The position numbers and the translations under genes were made by a program. A DNA stretch of 64,000 nt from contig WTXI01000089.1 in the NCBI GenBank assembly GCA_022376515.1, forward strand, positions 1-64,000, read 5' to 3'. Position 1 is the stretch's first letter. Every line of letters starts with the position of its first letter. Source of the DNA: Lactifluus volemus (taxonomy: Eukaryota > Basidiomycota > Agaricomycetes > Russulales > Russulaceae). Positions 32,482 to 44,814 of the stretch are shown here, piece by piece. A model generated the notes under the pieces. That model worked only from the letters and a program-made list of their open reading frames with translations. It had not been told where the DNA came from and ran no database searches.

Positions 32482-33659
32482 TTAACCCTTCGCCCGGGAC
32501 ACAGTACTCTCATCTTGACTTTTTTTTCCTTTCACGCGCGAGGCCTTGCGATGATTGTGTCTGCGACGGGTCCCCATTGTCTCTTTTAGTGCCGCGTCAA
32601 TATTGCGCTCGGGGTGCTGCTTTTCTATGTGCCTTTTTAAGAGATACGGGCGGCCCCATTCAAAGTCAACGCAATAGATACACGACGACTTTGGTTCGTG
32701 CACGTCGAAACGATGCCGGTTGAGGCCTTGCCGCTGTTTGAATGTTTTTCTACACTTCAGACAGGTATACTGGCCACTAGGGGCTTCGCATGTGCCACCA
32801 GTTGATTGACTCGTGGACGGGGAGTCGCCAGGGCGAGGAATAGAGGATCCTGTACCTCGTTCCCTGCTATATTCCTGGGGCTGGTTTCGTGCGGAGTCAG
32901 GCGTCGTGTCATTGATGTGCGTCGGGGGTGATTGGCAATGTGGCATAGCATCGGGAAAGGGAAAGTAGTCTGAGCCACTCGATTGGGAACCGAAAGAGGG
33001 AGAGAGGTCGACGGATGGCTTGTGTTGATGGCTTGGATCCATTTCTTCGGCATGTAAGACGGGAACCACGGCTGACTTTATGTGATATGTCAGATCAGAC
33101 TACTCAAGGGTGAGACGAACTCCGTACCGAGTTAAACCAAGGGAACACTGTCTGTGATAAGGAGTTTGAAGGACAGTCTGGAGGGAGGTTTTCATGATGG
33201 GACGAGACGTTTCTGGGATATAACGCCAAACTATCCCGGGTGGAAGTAGGATGTATCGAAGGATAATAACCAGGAGGGTTCGGATATACCTAAAGATACT
33301 TGTTAGTTGAAACAGGAGAAAAGCACTAAAACTAATCCGTGGACTTGCCTCTGCATTGCCATGATGACTGCGAGTATACGCATGGACAGTTCCTGAAAAG
33401 AGTGGACCATTAGAATATGTAACACAAGATGTTGGGGGCTACTACCTGTATGGACATCATGATAAGGTTGCCACTGGAAAGAGTTCATCCGCTCCTCATA
33501 TAGAAATGGCTGGCATTCTTGAGGAAGAGCGCATGCATCCGAGGCCAGAGTAGTGCTTTGAGTGGACGATTGACCCACTGGCGGTGTGTTCTCCGGTGTT
33601 GGGAAAACGGGATACACAGAACCGTCACGAGCATGGGTGTGTGGACAGACCCCGTCCAT
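32482..33659 (-). CDS. C2H2 zinc-finger protein, paralogue A
   Basis: Exons 33446-33659, 33349-33392, 33128-33289 and 32482-33075 give 337 residues in frame. Two C2H2 fingers lie at about residues 243-295. Finger 1 has C-x2-C-x12-H-x4-H spacing (CLKC...HRFDVH). Finger 2 is CIYC...HIEKQH with the WGRPYLLKRH helix shared by all three paralogues. The long N-terminal half is Ser/Pro/Gln-rich and probably disordered. The tail is very basic. Intron 2 is GC-AG (AG then GCAAGT); the other three introns of this gene model are GT-AG. A TATAAA on the minus strand at about 33766-33773 is some 108 nt upstream of the ATG. It is a probable DNA-binding regulator; targets are unknown. Confidence 0.83.
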
Positions 33660-36089
33660 AGGACGGAACGCTGTGACCTTTCCAAAGGTAAAAGGTCGTT
33701 GACCAGTTCTGTCAGTGCTTGGGAAGTCAGCTCTACCCCTTTTAGCATTGTGTAAAACGCGATGAATTTATAAAACACCATAGCGGATGAGTTGCCGTGA
33801 CTTGTGACCAACGCTTTGTGACTAGAGAAGCGGTTTGACAATCGTCAGGGACAACATGAGGCAGCGACGATCACGAGAATTTGATAATTTGACGCCGAGT
33901 AATGGGTGGGAGCCTTGCTCCAAGTTACTGTTAATATCCGAATACTGAAATCAGGATTCAGTTCCTGGGGGAGTGCAGCCGAAGACAGAACATGCGGTCA
34001 GCCACGTTGCGATACTATTAAGGTGAAACATCTGACACGGGCGGACAATCCCTTGAGCGGCTATTGAGGCGAGTTCGATTGTCAACAGAGTATCGACGAC
34101 CGAGATAGGGATCCGCTGTTGCTACGGTAAACTCATAGTTGAGGCCACCTTGGTCCCTTGAAATGCCTAATAGCTGAGCCTCCAAAGAAGACTTGGTCCT
34201 CTACCCAACCGTGCAAAAGCGTCGAGCTCACTTATTCATGGAGCCAACATCGAAACCACGTTTGCAAGCGTCAAGCGACATGATTACTTGCCCCAATGAG
34301 AATATTTGACGACGCTGTCAGTAGAACATGTCGTAACAAAGCTTCTTGTGATCCTAATGGGCCTTTTCCTGCTCAAGAAGTGAAATAGAAAACCAATGTA
34401 GGAATAGTATCACCGTTTATGCTAGTTGGGCAAGGTTACACTAACCGCGAAAGGCCTTGGAACGTATTTCCGTCAACAGGCTTCTGGATTGGACCCTGAC
34501 ACTGCCTCCTGGCTGTACACAAAACTCGGAGGCCACATTTGGGAACGTCATCGAGAACTCTATCCGATACGCCTTCGGGTGTATTTCACGACGGACTTCC
34601 CCGTCCGAAAGTCGCAATGAAGTAGACAAGGTACATTAGCCTGGGACTTCCAACTAGACTTATTGAAAAGGCGCCAAGATATCCACTCTTCACATCAACG
34701 GCGGCAGTCATTTCGGTGATTCCGGACCGCATTGCCGAGTCCCTTGAGTTTCTGAAAATGGAAAAATTCTGTGAACATAGATTGGTAATTCCAAAGTGAA
34801 TAGTTGACTTTGCCGCCCACAAGAAAAGTCTTAGAAAACACAGCCTGATGGGATAGAAGTAGTATGAAGCCACGCAAGTGGAAGACATCGTTAGATTGGA
34901 TAGTTTGTGTGCCTTTTCCCTCCAAAAAGCCGGCTCGGAGGCAAGTCCATCGAAGCCCGGGATTGAATTTCTGAAGTCAGAGCCTGCGGATAGTCTCCAT
35001 TCTTAATTCATTAGGACACACAAGATGGTCGTGGTAAAACAAGTCAGGGCGGTATTCCCATTTGTCCCGACCCTGCGGAGACGAGATGAGATGAGATGAG
35101 AACTGTGGCGACAAACAAACCTAAAGAGACTGCTGGGACCGTGGCAACGTCAACTTGAAGTCAATGGAGCCCAGGACTCCAGGAGCTCCTTCAATTCATT
35201 CCAAATTACGGCAAAGAATCAAATTAACATGCTTCTCGACTTCCTTTATTGTGAAGCCGCAATCTTAATCGTGACACAATAAGGCAAATTCGGGTAGAGC
35301 ATTTTGCGGCGCGGCGTCCAGCGGCGGTTCAAGTTCACGCGTTCACGCTCGCCAAGTCCGGGGTGGTATAGCGACCAATACAGCGCACGTTAATAATTTG
35401 ATTATAGCGAAAGGAAATACGCTTCATGTACAGCGTGCCACGTGGAAACCGTATATTGCGCCAGCGTTGCGAGGTCATTAAGCGTCTCGCAATAAAAGGA
35501 CGCGAGTCGTCCCTCGTATTGCAAATGCCCTACCTCATTTGCCTATGATGGGCATTTGCAATAACAGACAGAATCGTTTCTTCTAGGGACAAGTCAGAGA
35601 AGTGAGAGGCATTTATGTTTATAATAAAGTGCAGTGATGTGCGTGACTTCCCATGCAACAATTTATTTCTATCAGCGATACCGGAGGTCAGAGAACCAGT
35701 AGCGGCCATGACATGGCTACAAAACCATCTGACAAAATATCATGCATCAGACTCATCGTGGTCGAGCTTTGAGCAATAATAATAATAATAATAACAATCG
35801 AATTTGTTTCTTATTAGTATTGGGACTTTATCGGACTTTGATCAACTGAGTAAGGCGCCAGTGTTCGGTTGGATTTAGGATCCTTGACCGCCTGTTTCTG
35901 AGTTTTCTTCCGAGTCCCTGGCTTACTAGTATGGAAAGAAAAGGGGGTGGACACAAAAGAGGCTGACGTTGCCTGTGAACCAAGTTTACACGGGCCCATC
36001 AAAATGAACGCCCAGGCACGATGCAAATGGCGAGTGCCAGGGTGCACCTAGTGGCACAGGGACACGTCACGCAAAATACCAACATAATG
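33660..36089. other. Gene-poor stretch with hairpins and microsatellites
   Basis: No gene supported. Contains an AGATG pentamer run near 35080-35100, an AAT trinucleotide run at about 35775-35795, and two strong hairpins at 35454-35494 and 35517-35563 sharing TATTGC/GCAATA ends. Confidence 0.5.
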
Positions 36090-36800
36090 AGAGGCGCTTA
36101 CATGCCTCTTTCCTCAGCCATCCCCTCAGTCAAAGATGTGCGACACCTATCGTCCTTGTGTATGCCCCGTTCCACCGTTTACCGAGCACCCACACATCCG
36201 TCTCGCGCACATCATATGTACTGAGCCATCCGTGCCGTGCATAATTTCGGTTGTGAGGCATCGGCGATAGAAAAACGTGCATCTTGCCGATCGGGTGAGC
36301 GCGAAGCGTGGCAGCTGGTCGGCATGCGTAGTAGTACTAGCAACCTTGGTGTGCTAGGTAGGCGCTGTCCTTGTCAATTACTCGTCGGCTTGATGGGCGG
36401 GTTGTCCTCGACTAGCCATCGACCGGAATGTTAGTAGTCAGGAGAATGTGCTAACTGAGAAAAGGCCAGGGAGGGACAAAAGGCACGCACACCAATCTTG
36501 ATGTCATGGTGGACAAAAAAGCAAAGGGGAGACATACCAACTTGGTGACGCTGGTAAATTTCTGTGAAATGACCTTGCCTAGCTGCGCATGTGGCCCGGG
36601 GAAATAGAATGGAACCAGCTGCCAGTATTTACTGTCAGAAATATACTCAAGGAGGAGTATGTGAAGTGCACGGACCTAAACAAAAATATCACGAATGACA
36701 CCATCAATTACGGTGCAGAGGTGCGGGTATAGCCGACGGCCATTACCGAGGCTGATACATATGACATAATATAGTCACGGGTAGAATCCTTAAATGATTT
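36090..36800 (-). pseudogene. Decayed copy of a Ser/Thr protein kinase
   Basis: The minus strand is recognisably similar to the kinase at 47243-49284. The catalytic-loop equivalent reads HHDIKI at about 36491-36514, where the intact gene has HRDIKLE. The subdomain-IX equivalent reads TYDVRETDVWVLG at about 36158-36215, where the intact gene has TYDGRETDAWALG. The region between also aligns, as does the stretch upstream of the catalytic loop (to about 36690). Stops and indels interrupt every frame and the first catalytic Arg is lost. It is an old partial duplic­ation of the right-hand kinase or of a relative. Confidence 0.68.
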
Positions 36801-38638
36801 CAAGTCACGTGCTCCGTGAGAAACATGAACAATGGGCCCAGCCAGCAAGATTCCACTCCCACTTCAGTGGCCGATAGGTTTTCACTTCGGAACTGAACAG
36901 GAAAATCGAAACCGCCCCCCTCTAGACCTCTCAATTGACTGCATTTTCAACCGTTAATAATGCATACAGTTACGCGACTCCTACAATTAAGGTGACGCCA
37001 GCAGACCTCGTATACAGGAGACAGTCTAATCTGATCTATTTACTTCCGTTTGATCCCCTTTGGCATATGATCAGGTTCATTCTGAAGACCAATACTTGTC
37101 AAGCAAGTAATACTTACACCTCGCAGAGGCTCGCAATGCAGCACATCATGAGGGCCAGACTTCCTACCACCACCATCGTCAATAATTGACCGTATATCAA
37201 GGGATTCCACATTCCTGTTAGTGATCACCTTCACCTTTTTGCAGTCACCCTATCTCCGAGCTATCTCCGAGTCCAAGTCGGTCCATTCTGTGAGTAGGCA
37301 GGAGCAAATGGGAAGTTCGCAAATACAGACCCACATTATTGGGGGAAGTGCCTCATTGAAACGCGATCGAAGGCATCATCTTTTCGGGTCTCGTTTGGGT
37401 GGTTCCGGTCGGGTAGTAGTAACATCGGACCGCCACCGTGGGCCTATCGATGGTGAGGGTCTCGATATCAAGTATACACAGGGGAGGGCGTGCAATAAAA
37501 AGACAAGGCTATGATATGAGGGTCATGCGGACGTTCACTTCTTCGTACTGCGGTAGCACCTAACGCCGAGTTCAAAGTTAATCACTCTACAAAGGCACAT
37601 GAATCAGGGATCACTCCAAATAGTCACATTATTTGATACATCCGAGGAGCTCGCATATTGAACTGTACGTCATCAAGGACGCCAAACTTGATGTTTATGG
37701 TAAGACCCTGGCAAAGTTGAGGACCAGGTCCAAGGGTAAGAAGGTCAGCCACCGACAGTTAAGAACACTGATAGACTCTGATTACGCCCAGACCCTTGAA
37801 ACACCGCATAATTCTGGGGTACAGATGAGTTCTTTTACGTGAAAATACCTCCAGGACTTCGAGTCGCAGGCTTGAATGCGTTATTCTTTTCTCTCCTCAC
37901 GTACCGTGACTCCGAGCCCATGCAGAGAATACGACGGAACCTGCAGATGAGTATGGTTGGAACAAAAAAATCACAAGGTCGATGGTCGATCAGAAATTCA
38001 AAAACAACTTGAAGGACAGCACGTTTGACATTCAAGTTTCCATTTCGCAAGTTCAGGGACTCTTAGGGTTTACTTGAAGCGATCAGATGATCGTCTCCGG
38101 ACGCCATGCCATGCCCTACACAGCTGGCCGCGGAAAACGGAACCGAACTAACCTAGGTTGCAACAAGGGGCACTGCCTCTTGTGGAGAAAGGAAAAGTTG
38201 TCTTACTGATCGTTACTAGTACTCGCTGATGATCGATGACCGGTGGCTCGGATATGAAAGCCTGGAAAACTACATGGGCATGTGGTCCCCGCCGGCTGTC
38301 AACTCGCAAACCTCTAAAAGAGGCCGGTTTTTCAACGGCGATCCATCATTACACCGGAAGGTGATTCTTTGGTCACCGGAAGTTATTGTGGCTGTTTCAT
38401 TCAGTTCCCCCAAACCTTACTTTTCTCGACAGTCACGGGTGGCGAAGTGATATCTAGCAATGGTTGTCAAGGCTGTTCAGGGGTGGAGAGGTATGTGCTT
38501 GGATAGTTTCAAAGTCTACGTAAGTAAGAGTAGTAACCCAGTAGAGCGCATTCGGTGTAACGTCCAAGACAATGATACCGCAGTGAAAGACTGCTGCGGC
38601 ATGATGCACGACGACCCCACGTGCACAAGATGTCCCCC
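36801..38638. other. Gene-poor stretch
   Basis: Only short ORFs on both strands and no family features seen. Confidence 0.45.
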
Positions 38639-40106
38639 TCAACCCCGACAAATGTGGTTAGTTAACCTGCCCCCACTGGCAGGAACTGTAGGAAATGGTG
38701 CGGCTTTGGCGATCCCAGAGCCCTGGACACGGCCACCATGACATAACAGGCCGTAATCGCGGGCTACGCCAACCTTCGGCAGTTGACGAACTGCCTCCAT
38801 GTCGATGTGACTGCATTTGATGCGCGAGGCCTCGGATTGTGACCCGGAATCGTCGCAGTTGAGCTCGGCTTTAGAAGGCGATGCCTGTAGGGGTGTTGGA
38901 CACCTTGATGATACGGTGACCACGGGGCAGGCTCTTGTAGCTTCCTCCAGTGCCTCGTCAGCATCGAGATCTGGATGCTCGCTCTTTAAGTGCCTCTTGA
39001 GCATATAACGGCGACGCCATTTGAAAGCACCGCAAAAGGCACAAAGCCGTTTGGGTCCATGCGTCTCGCGGCGATGCCGGCTGAGACCCTGTGATTGCGC
39101 ATACATTTTACCACAAGCCTTGCACGAGTACGGCCCTTTAGTATCCTCAGCTACGCAAGGTGATCGACCCAGTGAGGTGCGGCCCGAAGACAAGGGTACA
39201 GCGGCGGATCCCATGCTCGTTCGCGGAATTTGGGGAGAACGGTCCCGTGATGCCCTTTGGACTTCATATTGCGCTATATACGGAATCGAGGACCCCCATC
39301 GGTTTGAGAAGTGGGGCGTGGGAGTGATCGGGTCAACATGTTTTGGGGATTCCCGACCTTGTGTCATGGCCTTAGGAAACAGATGGATGGAGTTACTGCT
39401 GATTGCTGGTGGGGATCTGAACAAATCAAATTGAACGCTGGGGGGTTTGCATTGATGGCCCTGGAACGACGGCACATTCGCTGATACTTCGTCCATCTGC
39501 CAGTTGATAGCTGTAGTTGTATGACACTGGGTAGGCTCCGGATCGGCATATGTTGATTTGCCGCTTGGGCTATGTGTGATGATAGTGTCCGAGCCCGGCC
39601 CGGATTCTGGCGAATTCAATTGTGCTGCGTGCGGGGTAGGCTGTGTACGTACATTAGTGTATCGTATCCGAAAACAAGTAGAAGGGTCCCATACCGACAA
39701 GCCGAATCCAGGAAACATCGTCCCGTGCAAGGAGTTCGAGGGAAAGATGACAGGGGGTCCCAGACCGTAGAGGGAAACATCTCCAAGGCGTGGTCTCGCG
39801 GTTTCTATCTTGGAACTCCAGATAGGCCACATAGTACGTGCGTGACTGTCAGCAGGATATACCTAATAAATTGATATGGTTGACACAGGAGAGAATGGCC
39901 CCGTAGCCAAACTAGAGACTTGCCTCTGCATCGTGTTGAGGACGGGCCATCTGTGCTTCACCCGGGAAGGTTTCAGTTTGGTGAAAGAACATACTAGTAC
40001 CAGCACCTGATGCTGGAGTACTAATAGTTAGACGACAAGGTGTGTTCTCCGATGGAGAACTGCGACACGGGGAGAGGTTCGAAGCGTAGGCATACTGGTA
40101 ATCCAT
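38639..40106 (-). CDS. C2H2 zinc-finger protein, paralogue B
   Basis: Two exons (39924-40106 and 38639-39862) give 468 residues. The single 61-nt intron is GC-AG with a GCAAGT donor at the position shared by the three paralogues; using a GT nearby would bring a stop. The second intron present in A and C is absent, so exons 2 and 3 are fused. The fingers lie at about residues 306-360 (CKAC...HRRETH, then CAFC...HLKSEH with the RRRYMLKRH helix). A D-x-DEALEEA stretch follows, then a C-terminal tail of some 100 residues not found in A or C. The N-terminal part is Ser/Thr/Pro-rich. TATA-like ATATAAAG lies about 100 nt upstream on the minus strand (40205-40214). Probable transcription regulator. 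Confidence 0.83.
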
Positions 40107-43100
40107 TGTCCAACAGAAGGGATCTTGAAGTCAGAGCACTAACCAAACTTTACCGGAGAACTCGACAAGGATAGGGGGGAAATTAGTTGTCTTATGCACT
40201 GGGTCTTTATATTGGTGCAAGAAGATAGCATGCTTATAAGGATATGACCGCGGTCCCGAAGACGGTGCAGGATGTCCGGCGTACAGAAGAGCTGTCACAC
40301 CGTCCATCCTCCATACCTGGCTCCAGGCTGTCCTCGAGAAAATAAAAAATAAAGCCCAGAGTAGTATCATGACAAATAAGCCAATGTAAAGACCGAAGCA
40401 GTGTTGGAAGGGAGTTTCCAAACTGTGACTCGACGGTAACTTATTGATCACCGGGCCATGCTTGCGCTTGCGCCATAGTTTACCGTAGATTACCTCATTG
40501 TTGAGCAAAGCGAATTTGTCGTGCGAGTGAGACGGGGTCGGAGTCAAGCTGCCGAGCCATGAGTGTGCGAAAAACGGCTGCCTAGCTGGTTACGCGAAAA
40601 CAGGTTCAGTTGTGGAAGGATTATCAAGCCCGATGTTGTTGGAGTCGCAATAACTTTCCAAGTGTGGGGTTCCCATCAACGCTGACTGTACCTAGACTGT
40701 ATAGGGTCAGGCCCGGTAAGGCTTCCAACATCCCGGGCCCAGTCTGGCTTTGCCGAAGTTCAGTTCAACCCAGTATTTGCCTGCAGTCTGGTTCTAGAAC
40801 CGGTTCGGCCGAAGGGGAGAGACAGGAAAGTAACCGGCGCACTGAACCACAGGTCTTCAGCCTAGACGATCCTTTATCCAAACATACCTTCAGAAGAATG
40901 ATGTCGGTAACACTTTCAAACACTAGGCAATCCTTCCAAAGCTATCCCCCACCAGCAGGGGATGATAGAGACCTCTGATAGTGAATCCGACACGCGCTCT
41001 CAGACCCCTTACCGGTGGCACAGAGACACTGCGCCTGACGCCCTGAATCGTCATTCTGACCTACTCATCCACTGCCCAGTGTCATCTCAGCTACAACCTA
41101 TTGTGACTTTGTGAATTTTAGTTTTCGAGTCTAACAAGGCGTTCGAGTTCAGGGAACGTCAAAATCTGCCGTCGAGGGTGCTGCTGTGTCCAACGAAAAC
41201 GTTCGGACGGTGATACGACCTTCTGAGAATGCGAGTCTGTTTACAGTTATCTGATTCTTGTGATGGCTTGTTTCTATTCCTGCATCGACGCTCAGATCAT
41301 GAGCCTCTCCCGGGGCCACAGAAGATTTTGAAATCGATCCGACTTCCCCGGAGTCCTTCTGTGGCCCTAAATCCGCGAATGTCGGGCTCCTTAGTTGGAA
41401 GGACATCTGAACTTGAGTGTTACAACAACGAAGGGTGAGTCAGTCAAGCATGTTATGGTCTTCAAGTTGTTTGGAGGTGTCGGGTAAGCCTGGATGGGTG
41501 TGCAGCTGTGAATCATGATGTCGCGCTCTCTGATGCTGATCTAGATCTATAATCGCATGGGTAGGGTGAAAGAAGGTTCCGTGTTTGATGAGCTTGGGCA
41601 GATATCTTTCGTCACCAAACTTGGGATCAGGTCTCTAGGGGGAGAGAATCAAAGAGATCCTGTATACGTTTTCTTTTCTGGTTAGAATCCTCGCCGCTCA
41701 TGGGAAATGATACCATACCGGGTCGAGTACATCTTGCAAAGTCGCAAGTAAAGTAAATTGTCCCGTTTTCGCTACATGGTATGTCGTAGACGATTTGCCC
41801 TGACTCAGTAGCTTGCGCGGTGGAGTGGCCAGTGTTATCACCAACTTGAAGAAGAGAAAATACATACACCAGTCGAGACAATATCCTTCAAGTTTCCCTG
41901 GAATCAAGGTGAAGAAACGGCAGATAGTACAAGCGGTCACAGTGGTCCGATAGCGGTATCGACCTGACAGTGAAAATTGACTGCGCAGATAAACACAGAG
42001 TTCATCTGAGATCTTGACTCAGCAATTAGTTCTCCACGTGTCGACATGCCGAGATGACCCTGTCCATTCCCACTCACCCTCTTCCATTCACTCTCCCCGT
42101 CCCGTTATCTTCGGTTCTCCGACAACAGTCCTGGACCACCGGCACGCCACCACTAGTAAGCCGTGCTCTCTCCTCGTCTCATGTGCGACGCCACCGTGGC
42201 CACGCTCCTGAATCCTGTCTTTGCGCCCCAGCTCTCCGCCCACTGCACAGCCCTGTCCTAGTATCTTTCAACATGCCTCGTATTTCTTAATGATCACCGC
42301 GTCCCTCGCGTCTCTTTAGTTCCCTTTATGCCCATTTGTTCCGGATCTCTCTGTCTCAGACTTATGTGGTGTGCCTTGCGCCGCGTCGTACCGAAATTCG
42401 TGATTCGTTTTCGTTTTCATTACTCCAACTTCTCAGTTGTGCGCCCTCGTCCTGAGCTCTTACTCTGTGCCACTACGGTTTTGTGGGAGCCTCATACTCG
42501 TCGTCGTCCGACTATATCACTTCCAATCTCTTTCACTTCGTCCCGTAGTGCTAGCCATGTTTCCAAACTTGACGCTTATGAACTGAGCAACTAAGAGGCC
42601 GCGAATCGCAGAAAAGTTGATTTTGCCAAGCTCCCTTTTCCCCCATAGTCGCCCGTGTATTGTCTGGAAGACCGTTCACACCAGTTATCTTAGTTGCCAC
42701 CGTGACTGCCATGCCCTCCTCGCCCACTTTTTTCCTTTTTCCTTTTTCCTTTTCTTCACCCGTCACGGGTGATTCTCTGCAGACGTGACAATGTGGCGAG
42801 ACAATGGGATGTTGCATGGAAATGGAGTAATGTACACATTCCAGCTAGGACTTAAGTAACATGGCAGTTTGTACAACGAGTGAAGTACACCATATCAGCA
42901 AACGCAGGGTGTTGCACAAAATGGATTCAGGCCGAAACAGTCAGAATGAGTGATAAGACAAAGACGTCGCGGAACAACGACTCCGAGACTCCCCCGACCC
43001 AATGGGGAAGCAAGACGGTAAGTATTAGTAATCAAACGGACACCGAGGGTGTCGTACTAAGAAGCAGTCGACACTCGGACCATTGGTCAAGCGTGAATTC

Positions 43101-43621
43101 TTGAATATCAGAGATGCAGGCACTGCTGAGGGTAGACCTTCTCTCCGTATTATGATATTTGTCGTAGGATGAGTTTGATTGCCGCCTATATAAAGCAAGC
43201 CTAGGTGCTCGAGGAGGATATGCCCATTGCCCACACACAAGGGGTGTGCAGACTCAGCAAGGAAAATCCCAACAAAACAGTCTGAACGTGAAACGCAGTG
43301 CTTAATTCAGGGGTGTGTGTTGTAAGCATATTCTGGGGAGGAATGACAAGGCATGTCGAGAATGATGTTACATCATGATGCATGATGGTCCACGACCAAA
43401 GGACGTTTTTGAAAGCGTTGGCGCTGGCATCAGATGAAACCCCGAATGGGCGTTATTGATAGTCACAAAAGAATACATAGCAGGGAGTTTATATGTAGCC
43501 TCGGAGATAGTCCATGGGGTCTTCTTGAAAGCTTCCTTCAAGTTGTAATCCTAAGAGCATAGAACATAACGAAAGTGGCCACATTGCTTTTGTGTGCAAG
43601 CGGATTAGAACGTAAAATTTT
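40107..43621. other. Gene-poor stretch, possible small minus-strand exons
   Basis: Minus-strand frames at 41149-41406 (ending STADFDVP) and 41627-41881 (with a Cys-containing TCDFARCTRPG stretch) look more protein-like than the rest. They cannot be joined into a recognised gene. 42715-42770 is a polypyrimidine tract. The frame at 40131-40547, just upstream of paralogue B, has one hydrophobic segment but is not supported otherwise. Confidence 0.35.
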
Positions 43622-44814
43622 CTACGACCTCGTCGGTGACTTTCTGTCACGAAAGTTAGAACCTGTCGGCGTATCAGGTGCCTTCGCTACGGTAGCTCCG
43701 TGGCGGGCACCCACAGCTTCATCCAGTGCCAGGTCTGTATTAAGTTCTGGATGCCTCTTTATTAGGTGTGCCTTTAGTAGATAACGGCGACCCCATTTGA
43801 AAGCACCGCAATAAATACACAACTCGGGTCCGTGTTTCTCCCATCGATGTCGACTAAGGCTCTGACGCTGTGCGAATTCCTTATCACACTTCTCGCAAGA
43901 GTATGACCCTTTGCGAGCTCCGCATGCGTTGGATGGTCGACGGGGTGCCGCAGAGTGCCGAGGCAATGTCCCTGGGGTAGGCCCATAGCCAAGTTTCCGA
44001 ACTTGTTGGGGTATGTTTCGTGACGCGCTTTGATCTTCATAACGTGTCATTGGTGCATTGCAGGAGATCCTCTGAAGGGTCAACGGAGGCGGGACGTTAG
44101 GTGTGATCGGGACGACGCGTGTGGGGGATGTTTGACCTTGTAGCATAGCCGTACGTAAGGGGTAGCAGAAATCAGGGCGGCGTAATTGGGATCTGAATGG
44201 AGATGAGTGAATCCTGGGATCGTGGTATTGATGGCACACGTACAAAGGCATGATCATAGGCACTTCGTTCTGGGGCCAACTTGTATCCCCATGGGTATAG
44301 TCGAGACTATTCTTTGGTTCCAGGTGTGCGAAGGCTGGCCCCGGCTCCTGGCTTCCGGATCCGGGCAGACTCGAGTTCAATGGTCGTTGTAACGTAAGAT
44401 GAGGCTATAAACATCTGATCAGAGAGCCCAAGAATATTCAAAGAGGCTTCATACCGAGTTAAACGCCGTACCGAGTTCCAAAGGATGCATGATGACAGCT
44501 TGGCGGGGGCCCGCATCGTAGAGATACCCAGGGCTTTGAATTTCTTTGGCTTTCCGCGTGGAAGTGGACAGCATAGACGTATAGTTGCCAGTCAAATATT
44601 CCTAAGTATGTATGTCGAATTGATACAGAAAATGTACACGTCCCGGTAGTAGACTTGCCTCTGAGAAGTACGGGGCTTGGTGGGAAACTGTGTCGTCATC
44701 TGAGGCTGGATTGATCCTGGAGCTGGTGGCTAGGCCTGTCACGTTCTCGAGTGGGAAATTGCCATATATGGAACTGCTGGAGGTAGAGATGTACTGACAG
44801 ACTCCGCCGTCCAT
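43622..44814 (-). CDS. C2H2 zinc-finger protein, paralogue C
   Basis: Exons 44659-44814, 44455-44601 and 43622-44404 give 361 residues. Intron 1 is GC-AG with a GCAAGT donor (44602-44658). Intron 2 (44405-44454) is GT-AG and starts after TTTAACTCG, as in paralogue A. The fingers are at about residues 270-325 (CEKC...HRWEKH and CIYCGAFKWGRRYLLKAH...), followed by the shared D-x-ALDEA motif. The region before the fingers shares AMLQGQTSP and VPITP-type blocks with B. The ATG at 44814 is taken as start; the frame is open a little further up but without an ATG. TTTATAAA lies about 117 nt upstream on the minus strand. Confidence 0.83.

Noticed and set aside
35770..35800. CRISPR-like or structured repeat
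   Set aside because: It is a plain AAT microsatellite; no spaced repeats occur and the genome is eukaryotic.
42054..42594. Plus-strand ORFs rich in Ser, Pro and Arg
   Set aside because: Pyrimidine-rich composition explains the open frames; no start context, motif or paralogue.
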